Source: CAZLYK01 sp964563495
GTDB lineage: Bacteria; Acidobacteriota; Blastocatellia; RBC074
Reading direction: 5' to 3'
Length of the DNA stretch: 19,839 bases
NCBI GenBank assembly: GCA_964563495.1
Contig: CAZLYK010000091.1
Location: forward strand, 1-19,839
Shown: positions 14,809 through 19,839 of the stretch, piece after piece
Position numbering within the stretch: position 1 is the first letter of the stretch
How the letters are laid out: each line of letters starts with the position of its first letter
Program-made: the position numbers and the translations under genes
The notes under the pieces: generated by a model
Databases searched by the model: none
The model's input: only the letters and a program-made list of their open reading frames with translations
What the model was told of the DNA's origin: nothing

Positions 14809-15039
14809 AATTTCACCGAACGAAGCACTTGACCTTACGACACCGTCAGGCCGAGCTATGGACGAACGTCTGCTGCCGATATTGTCATCAGTATCCCAAT
14901 GGACTATTGTGTATCCCGGCAGGCAGGATGCATCCGGTCCGCGGAAAGGGTAGAAGCCCACCTGTTACCAATTAGTTTTCGCGAACATTCTTTCAGCCCG
15001 ACAAGCGGACAACGGGCGCTTCAACGAAAGGATTTCGCT
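14809..15039. other. Intergenic stretch without a recognised gene
   Basis: Between the divergent DUF2975 operon and the ankyrin gene. A plus-strand frame runs through 14899-15039 into the ankyrin gene, but its sequence is not like the family and the internal ATG at 15040 is a better start. I see no clear promoter for the ankyrin gene and no RNA structure. Confidence 0.5.
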
Positions 15040-16245
15040 ATGCAGACTGATTCCCAAGACACGCCACGTTCACTGCCTGAACATCCCAATCTCCGACACC
15101 TGAAAGATCAAGCCAGAGACCTGCTCAAAGCAGGCAAGGCCGCAACACTCACCGACGCACAATTCAAAATCGCCCGGCTTTACGGATTTGCCAGTTGGCC
15201 GAAGTTGAAAGCGCACGTGGATTCGCTGGCAGAAATCGGCCAACTCAAACTGGCGATTGATGCCAATGACGTCGTCCGAGTCAAAGCCATGATGACGCGC
15301 AACCCCGCGCTGCATGGCGCTCCGCTGGGTTATGCAAAAAACGGCCCGCTTACCTGGGTGGCCGAATGTCGCATCCCCTCGGGGCCTCCGACGCCAGAGC
15401 GGTTGGAGATGGCCAGGTGGATGATGGAAGACGGTTCGGACGTGCATCAGGGAGGCGATGGGCCATTAATGCGAGCGGCGCTTAACGGCATGCGCATCCC
15501 GATGATGGAGCTGCTTTTTACCTACGGCGCGGATGTGAATGCGGAGTGGAATGGCGATTTCCCGATCATCTTTGCGCCTTGTGAAGCGGTAGACCCGGCG
15601 TCGCTCAAATGGCTGCTCGAACATGGCGCGAATCCGAATTGCAGCAACCAACAGGGGAGAGGGACTGCGCTGGATTATCTGATCGGTTCGTACTGGCGGA
15701 CGCCGCAACTGGCGGTTTGTATTGACCTACTGCTTGAGGCCGGCGGCATAACCAGATACGATGCGCCGGGCGTGTTGGACTTGTTACGTCGGAGACTGGA
15801 TCGGCTTGCGGAACGCCTCGATGTTGACCCGACGCTCGTACATAAGCGATTCCAGGAACTCGACTGTGGCAGCACGGCCGCGCGTCGCCTCACCTTGAAA
15901 GGTGCGACGCTGCTGCACGCGGCGGCCGAGTACGGCAATCTTGAAGCCGCCCAGTTGTTGCTTGCGCGCGGGGCGCAGGTGGATGCGCGCGCTGCATTGG
16001 ATGAAGCCGGTGTCGGCGGACAAACGCCTATCTTCCACGCGGCGTCTCAATTCGATGATCGTGGCTTACCGGTCGCGCAGTTGTTGGTGGAACACGGCGC
16101 AGACCTTACCATACGCGTCAAACTGCCGGGGCATTACGAGCGATTGGATGAGGTGGTTGAATGTACGCCGTTGGGCTACGCGCTGCTATTTCCCGGCGTG
16201 GAGGGAAAGACGGTGAGACTGCTCCGTGAACGAGGAGCTGTCTAA
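15040..16245 (+). CDS. Ankyrin repeat protein
   Basis: 401 residues from ATG 15040, which has AAAGGA seven bases upstream. The first about 70 residues ('LPEHPNLRHLKDQARDLLKAG', then 'ARLYGFASWPKLKAHV') are the head typical of soil-bacterial ankyrin proteins. At least four ankyrin-like units follow, for example 'GPLMRAALNGMRIPMMELLFTYGADVNA', 'ASLKWLLEHGANPNC', 'GATLLHAAAEYGNLEAAQLLLARGAQVDA' and 'TPIFHAASQFDDRGLPVAQLLVEHGADLT'. No signal peptide or membrane segment is seen, so it should be cytoplasmic and bind a protein. Its stop shares a base with the next gene's start (TAATG), so it is coupled to the deaminase. Confidence 0.9.
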   Translation: MQTDSQDTPRSLPEHPNLRHLKDQARDLLKAGKAATLTDAQFKIARLYGFASWPKLKAHVDSLAEIGQLKLAIDANDVVRVKAMMTRNPALHGAPLGYAKNGPLTWVAECRIPSGPPTPERLEMARWMMEDGSDVHQGGDGPLMRAALNGMRIPMMELLFTYGADVNAEWNGDFPIIFAPCEAVDPASLKWLLEHGANPNCSNQQGRGTALDYLIGSYWRTPQLAVCIDLLLEAGGITRYDAPGVLDLLRRRLDRLAERLDVDPTLVHKRFQELDCGSTAARRLTLKGATLLHAAAEYGNLEAAQLLLARGAQVDARAALDEAGVGGQTPIFHAASQFDDRGLPVAQLLVEHGADLTIRVKLPGHYERLDEVVECTPLGYALLFPGVEGKTVRLLRERGAV

Positions 16246-16769
16246 TGAAGCCGATCGTCTCGGCCGGCCATGAGGCAAGGTCGTGGCTCAGACTACGCTG
16301 CATGAACATCCAACATCTTCAACGAGCAATCGAGTGCGCTTTAGAAGCGGAGCGAAAAGGTAATCTGCCCGTAGGGGCTGTCATCGTTCTTGACGACGTT
16401 GTCATCGCAGAAGGGGAAAGCGCGATCTTTGAGCCGGTATTCCACCCAGGCCGTCATGCCGAGGTGCAGGCGCTCAGTCGGGTTGCGCCGGAATTATGGC
16501 GGCGGCGGCGTGAGATGACCTGTTACAGCACGTTGGAGCCGTGTGTCATGTGTATGGGAGCGCTGCTTCTGCACGGAGTGGGCCGCGTGATATTTGGGGC
16601 CAACGACAGTCTTGGCGGAGCAGGGGCATTGCTTGCCCGCCTCCCGGCGTATTACGAAGGTGGCGTCGGAGTGCCCGAGTGGATTGGCCCAGTCCTGCCG
16701 GAGGTCTGTGATGCGCTCTACGCTCGGATGAAAGACCGGTTTGCTAAGAAAGACCGAGGCGGTGAGTGA
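16245..16769 (+). CDS. Nucleoside/cytidine deaminase family protein
   Basis: 174 residues of the zinc-dependent deaminase fold (dCMP/cytidine/guanine/tRNA-adenosine deaminase superfamily). H71-A-E73 supplies a zinc ligand and the proton-shuttle Glu, and P99-C100-V-M-C103 supplies the two cysteines. 'GNLPVGAVIV' precedes and 'GVGRVIFGANDS' follows as usual. The active site is complete; the substrate is uncertain. The start at 16245 is backed by GAGGAG nine bases upstream and by TAATG overlap with the ankyrin gene. An internal ATG at 16302 fits the family length better, because residues 1-19 are outside the fold. It converges on the M28-like gene, four bases away. Confidence 0.9.
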   Translation: MKPIVSAGHEARSWLRLRCMNIQHLQRAIECALEAERKGNLPVGAVIVLDDVVIAEGESAIFEPVFHPGRHAEVQALSRVAPELWRRRREMTCYSTLEPCVMCMGALLLHGVGRVIFGANDSLGGAGALLARLPAYYEGGVGVPEWIGPVLPEVCDALYARMKDRFAKKDRGGE

Positions 16770-16773
16770 ATCC

Positions 16774-18030
16774 TTATCTCGCCAACGTAACGGCCAAATC
16801 GGAAAAAGCCGAGGCGTACCTTGCAATCGCTGGAACATCCAGATTGTTCGGGGCGCCGGGCCAGCGATCATCCGGATGATGGAAGAGCGGATTCCCAAGA
16901 CAGAGAAGTGAAATATAACGCCCTCCGCCGCGATGGATGTTTCCCGCTTCGCCAAAAGGAATCGCGCCGCGCTTCGCTTTGTCGTTGACCTCCATGCCTC
17001 GTTTGCCGAGCGCAGCGACGGCGAGCGATTCCAATTCGTCGTCGAACGCCTGGATGCGATTGGGCGCATCTTTCGCGCCGATATTCGCGCCGAAATGAAG
17101 CCAGGCGTACGCACTACGCACCAGTTCAGGGCGGCGATCGATAAAAGCCCGCAGACCCAGATGGCCGAGTTCGTGACCGGTTGACGAGATGAAGTGAACG
17201 TCACGCGCGGGTTTGTTTGCCGCCAGCCCCCGCATCGCTTCCAGCCAGCAAACCAGCCCACCGCCGCGCTCGCTGGTTGAATGCCACCACCCGCTGCGCG
17301 GCGTCATCACGACCAGCGGCGCCAGGGCATCGTTTGCTCCCTTGATTGTCGCGGTCACGTTCAAAGCTTGAACTTTTGTCCGCTTGACCTGCGCGACGAG
17401 GACAACTTCGGCTTTGTTCGCCGCCTGCCAACGCAGCCATTCGCCGTCTTCGCTGCCGATTTGCAAAACCGGACGGCCGTAAGCTTCGCCGAACTTCGAC
17501 GCGTTGATCGGGCTTAGACCCGGACGCGCGCCTTTGGTGATGAAGACCATCGCGCGGTGGCGGCTGTCGCGCCGCAGCGATTCGTAGTTCGATACGTATT
17601 CCGCATTCGGCGGCAACTCGATCACTCCGATTCCGGCATCCCGGCCCATTTCCGGGTAAGCGCCAACCACACTCAATCGCCCGCGAACGCCTTTTGCGTC
17701 GGTAAACGGCGCATCGAAGATCGGCAAACCCTCAATGCGCTTGCCGCCGGCTTCGATGAAACATCGTTGCGGATCTACGCGGTCGAGCGCGATCGGTTCG
17801 AGGGAGACTGCGCCGCCGCACTCTTTCGCTTTGCCCGCCAGCCATCGCGCTGACTTGCGATCCGCACCACCGCCGGTGCGGTGAATGCCTTGCGCGTCAT
17901 ACTCCCGCAGCCATTGTTCGATCCGGTCCAGTAATCTTGAATCCGCTGGGGCTCCCGCCGCCGCATCCTTCAGCCAGCCGGCGGCGGCTAATCCGGTCAA
18001 AGAAAGAAATTGTTTGCGTGTCAAAAACAT
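16774..18030 (-). CDS. Exported M28-like metallopeptidase-fold protein with altered active-site residues
   Basis: 418 residues from ATG 18030; a TTG at 18048 would add six. The N-terminus 'MFLTRKQFLSLTGLAAAGWL' is a Tat-like signal with R-K instead of R-R. The middle (about 90-230) fits the insert seen in PA-containing M28 peptidases. The catalytic part includes 'VVMTPRSGWWHSTSERGGGLVCWLEAM' in place of the usual H-x-D...D-x-x-SG region and 'SSTGHELGHLG' in place of GEELG, so the general-base Glu is His286 while the next Glu (287) is kept. 'GNPLFHHPDD' near the end matches the last histidine ligand region. It may be a pseudo-peptidase or a variant subfamily. Convergent with the deaminase gene. 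Confidence 0.7.
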   Translation of the reverse strand: MFLTRKQFLSLTGLAAAGWLKDAAAGAPADSRLLDRIEQWLREYDAQGIHRTGGGADRKSARWLAGKAKECGGAVSLEPIALDRVDPQRCFIEAGGKRIEGLPIFDAPFTDAKGVRGRLSVVGAYPEMGRDAGIGVIELPPNAEYVSNYESLRRDSRHRAMVFITKGARPGLSPINASKFGEAYGRPVLQIGSEDGEWLRWQAANKAEVVLVAQVKRTKVQALNVTATIKGANDALAPLVVMTPRSGWWHSTSERGGGLVCWLEAMRGLAANKPARDVHFISSTGHELGHLGLRAFIDRRPELVRSAYAWLHFGANIGAKDAPNRIQAFDDELESLAVAALGKRGMEVNDKAKRGAIPFGEAGNIHRGGGRYISLLCLGNPLFHHPDDRWPGAPNNLDVPAIARYASAFSDLAVTLAR

Positions 18031-18189
18031 GTCGGAAGCGTCGCCCAATCCACTCCGCCAACAATCATTGGGTGGATCGCGATCGTCTCGATTCTTTTCT
18101 GAAGCCTCTAAGTTCTTAATAGCGACGGATCATGAAGTTGATCGACCTCACCGGTGAAAAACATGTGCTGGAAGTCAGAATTATTTACT

Positions 18190-18275
18190 TCAACTGGCGG
18201 TTCCGTCCGGGCTCGCCAGGACAACCGTGTATCCGTCCGGATCTCGCAGCCAGCTAGAATCAGCAGCTTCGTGCT
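18190..18275 (-). pseudogene. C-terminal scrap of a glyoxalase/VOC-like gene
   Basis: A minus-strand frame ending at TGA 18192-18190 reads 'SSWLRDPDGYTVVLASPDG', the typical last strand of glyoxalase/bleomycin-resistance (VOC) proteins, 'RDPDGYxxxL'. Upstream it runs straight into a hairpin repeat at 18279, so the rest of the gene is gone. About 20 recognisable codons remain, too few for function. Confidence 0.5.
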
Positions 18276-18278
18276 TGA

Positions 18279-18426
18279 GCGCCGGAGGCGCGAAATGTTG
18301 ATAGCGCCTGATCTGGTTTGTCGGACAAGCTCCGAAGGAGCGGCATAGATCGAGCCGATGTCGCTCCTTCGGAGCTCAAACACAAAATAATTACCGAAGC
18401 TATAAACATGCGGCTCCTCCGGAGCC
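18279..18426. repeat. Cluster of GC-rich hairpin repeats, GCTCC-x3-GGAGC family
   Basis: Four short palindromes: GCGCCGGAGGCGC at 18279-18291, GCTCCGAAGGAGC at 18329-18341, GCTCCTTCGGAGC at 18363-18375 and GGCTCCTCCGGAGCC at 18412-18426. The second and third form an inverted pair. These arms differ from the CGTCGC family at the left end of the window, so two families coexist. They fill most of 18276-18500, where no gene is seen. Open frames through them are repeat translations. Confidence 0.8.
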
Positions 18427-18543
18427 GAGAAGAAGTTCTAGATAACAAATAACTTTAATTTGCACAGGCCTCAGGTTATTTAAGAGTAAAGACCAGCCGC
18501 AGGCAAATGCTCGGGCTTACCTGCGATCCACTATCTAGCGTCA

Positions 18544-18709
18544 TCAGTCATCATATCCAAAGCTGCGGCGACATCGTTCGCAAAGAATGGCTGAATCATC
18601 CTCGCGGCTTTTCAGGTATGCTTTCAGTAATCGGACCTCATCCGCCTGCATCGGATGCACTCCGCCGAGAGAACCCTTCAAACGGCTCAAGGTAAATTGA
18701 CGTATCTGC
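18544..18709 (-). pseudogene. Internal fragment of a tyrosine recombinase
   Basis: On the minus strand from about 18705 to 18583 the frame reads 'RLKGSLGGVHPMQADEVRLLKAYLKSREDDSAIL'-like sequence. It matches the middle of XerC/D-type recombinases ('RLKGSxSGxHxMxxDEVxxLKxYLxxRxD'). Upstream it overlaps the end of the DinB-like gene, and downstream it ends in an unrelated tail with a stop at 18544. It lacks all of the catalytic R-H-R-Y part. It seems to be a stranded piece at the end of the cassette region. Confidence 0.5.
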
Positions 18710-19282
18710 CTATCTCGGCGGCCCTTCCGATGAACCCATCCGCCTGACAACATTCGACTTGTGGTGCTCGTAGTGGTACAGCGTGAACAGCAGCATCTCT
18801 CTGACTGTGAGCCGCCCGAGCAATGGGTGCGGCAGTCGGTACCGATCCAGGTCCGACTCGCTCCACGGTTCAAGCCCTCGTTCGAGCCTTTCAATGGATC
18901 CTGCGCATCGGCCGATCAGATGCTTCTGCCAGTGACGGACGTCGGCTGGCGGCGTGGTCGGGGATGGAGCAAACCGACCGGCCGTTGCGCCCTTGCTCAG
19001 GACATCCAGGTAAGTCTGCCGAAGTTCGTCGAACGTGCGCGACGGGTCTCTCGCGGCCCCGAACATGATGATGAGTGCAACGCGAGGGACGCGAAGCGCC
19101 AGCGCGACAGGCGCCGTGGCTTTGGCCAAGTGGCGGACGTTGTCGGCTGGAGACCAGGCGCTCCCGAGTGGGGAGGCGAATTGCTCAGGGAGAAGGTCGG
19201 ACCAGTACCGAAGCCCATCTCGACGCAGAGCTGTCAGCGCGTCGACGATCTCGCTTTTCGAATGCGGTTGTGAAATGGTCAT
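18710..19282 (-). CDS. DinB-like protein, likely an integron-type gene cassette
   Basis: 190 residues from ATG 19282; longer in-frame starts run back through the attC-like site and are unlikely. The helical four-helix-bundle pattern includes 'AWSPADNVRHLAKAT' (H51) and 'LLFTLYHYEHHKSNVVRRM' (H170 and H174 as H-x3-H), the metal triad of the DinB/YfiT-like fold. A small putative metal-dependent enzyme; substrate unknown. It begins 31 bases after the R'-like box GTTCGGC of the upstream attC-like site, as cassette genes do. No attC is found after its stop (TAG at 18710), where a recombinase fragment begins, so the cassette is probably truncated. Confidence 0.8.
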   Translation of the reverse strand: MTISQPHSKSEIVDALTALRRDGLRYWSDLLPEQFASPLGSAWSPADNVRHLAKATAPVALALRVPRVALIIMFGAARDPSRTFDELRQTYLDVLSKGATAGRFAPSPTTPPADVRHWQKHLIGRCAGSIERLERGLEPWSESDLDRYRLPHPLLGRLTVREMLLFTLYHYEHHKSNVVRRMGSSEGPPR

Positions 19283-19312
19283 TTCATTAATCGCCCGTCC
19301 GTCGCCCGGGCC

Positions 19313-19405
19313 GCCGAACGACCCAAGCTCAGCGACCCGGCCCACAAGACGCTTGGATTGCAACAGTGACGCGATGGCCGGGTTCGCTGCAGCGGATGGT
19401 TAGGC
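19313..19405 (-). other. attC-like integron recombination site
   Basis: On the minus strand the site runs from GCCTAAC (R'', 19405-19399) to GTTCGGC (R', 19319-19313), 93 bases. The R boxes pair except at one position. Inside, CAGCGAACCCGGCC pairs with GGCCGGGTCGCTG leaving one extrahelical A, and the spacers between R and L boxes do not pair. This matches the attC layout (R''-spacer-L''-L'-spacer-R' with bulged bases). R' departs from the GTTRRRY consensus at one base. The stop codon TAA of the upstream gene lies inside the R'' box, a common cassette feature. Confidence 0.7.
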
Positions 19406-19801
19406 CGTAGGCGAAGTCCTCCGGATAAAAATCAGCGCGGCTAAGTAGGCAGCAGCAACTACATCGTAGGCAAGACAGAAACCCGGCCACCATACAGGGA
19501 CACCGGGGTTCGCTATCACTGCGTGATGAAAGAAGTCAAAAACTCCATGAAGTGCCAAGCCGACGACCACGAGCCATGGACTCTTCCGGAACCCAAGCGC
19601 AGCCGTCGCCACAAACACGAGTGCAGGAATGGCCTCCGCGACAAGGGAACCTGTGGACTTGGCCATCGCCGCAAATAGGAGATATAAGGTGGCAATGACG
19701 ATCAACACGACTGGGTAGAAGCTGCGCTCCTTGTCGAAGCCAATCACGCTGGCGAACAATCCAACTGCAGCTGCAGCGGCGATTCCAATGGCGTATTCCA
19801 T
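19400..19801 (-). CDS. DUF6010-like small membrane protein in a gene cassette
   Basis: 133 residues with about four membrane helices: roughly 4-20, 28-45, 57-75 and 108-128. It has 'GFDKERSFYPVVLIVIATLYLLFAAM' near the start and 'ALHGVFDFFHHAVIANPGVPVWWPGFCLAYDV' near the end. This H-x-x-F-D-F-F-H and 'NPGVPxWWPxFCLAYD' pattern is what I recall of DUF6010, a family with no known function. The TAA stop is within the R'' box of the attC-like site, and a GTTAGGC box at 19838-19832 lies 30 bases before the ATG, so both cassette borders are visible. A GAAGAAA stretch is the only ribosome-site candidate. Confidence 0.75.
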   Translation of the reverse strand: MEYAIGIAAAAAVGLFASVIGFDKERSFYPVVLIVIATLYLLFAAMAKSTGSLVAEAIPALVFVATAALGFRKSPWLVVVGLALHGVFDFFHHAVIANPGVPVWWPGFCLAYDVVAAAYLAALIFIRRTSPTA

Positions 19802-19831
19802 TTTGTTTCTTCGAGGCGTGGTGCCTATGCG

Positions 19832-19838
19832 GCCTAAC
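19832..19838 (-). other. R'-type core box of a further attC site, cut by the window end
   Basis: GTTAGGC on the minus strand, fitting the GTTRRRY core where integron integrases cut. It marks the 5' border of the DUF6010-like cassette. The rest of that attC (or attI) site would lie beyond the window. Confidence 0.6.
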
Positions 19839-19839
19839 G

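Noticed and set aside
18108..18383. A 91-codon minus-strand frame across the right-hand repeats.
   Set aside because: It is mostly translated hairpin repeat plus the VOC scrap in the wrong frame.
18544..18609. A 22-codon minus-strand frame beginning MIQPFFANDV as a gene.
   Set aside because: Too short, no ribosome site, and it overlaps the recombinase fragment in another frame; it may be one more scrap.

Overview
The window looks like chromosomal DNA of a GC-rich soil-type bacterium. Acidobacteriota, probably class Blastocatellia, is my best guess. The basis is gene content: DUF3303, the ABC-2 permease/M1 protein, ankyrin proteins with a 'HLKxQA...FASWPKLKAHV' head, and two families of short hairpin repeats. 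The taxonomic call is inference, not proof.

Layout. (1) 1-1434: a cluster of CGTCGC-GTA-GCGACG hairpin repeats, a decayed fragment of a large type III-like restriction helicase, and an intact short-chain dehydrogenase, all on the minus strand. (2) 1581-5705, plus strand: a DUF3303 gene, then a compact four-gene unit of lexA, an inactivated RadA/RecA-like protein, a small coiled-coil protein of unknown function, and a divergent family B DNA polymerase. This reads as a LexA-controlled DNA-damage-tolerance (mutasome-like) cassette built on a PolB enzyme instead of ImuB/DnaE2, and is the most interesting system here. (3) 5706-10492, plus: a promoter with a nearby palindrome, a frameshifted remnant of a secreted protein, then an ABC-2 export operon (ATPase, permease, permease fused to an M1-peptidase-like domain). 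The peptidase domain has lost most of its zinc and catalytic residues, and the usual single large permease/M1 gene is split in two. (4) 10695-12081, minus: a DinB-like protein, a broken tyrosine recombinase gene, a strong hairpin, and tRNA-Gln(CTG) with a clear promoter. The recombinase beside the tRNA suggests an old tRNA-targeted integration. (5) 12276-14810, minus: an alpha/beta-hydrolase remnant, then an operon of DUF2975 membrane protein, small HTH regulator and secreted serine hydrolase, with paired repeats at its promoter. (6) 15040-16769, plus: an ankyrin protein coupled to a nucleoside deaminase. (7) 16774-18030, minus: an exported M28-like protein. (8) 18160-18710: a second hairpin repeat family plus pieces of a glyoxalase-like gene and another tyrosine recombinase. 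(9) 18710-19839, minus: a DinB-like gene and a DUF6010-like gene separated by a 93-base attC-like site, the tail of an integron-type cassette array.

How the parts fit. The lexA unit should be autoregulated and DNA-damage inducible. The ABC operon should form an efflux complex. Much of the rest is a graveyard of mobile or exchanged DNA: two recombinase fragments, a restriction remnant, cassettes, hairpin repeats, and genes shortened by internal deletions. Function calls come from motifs and remembered family features; no database search was run.
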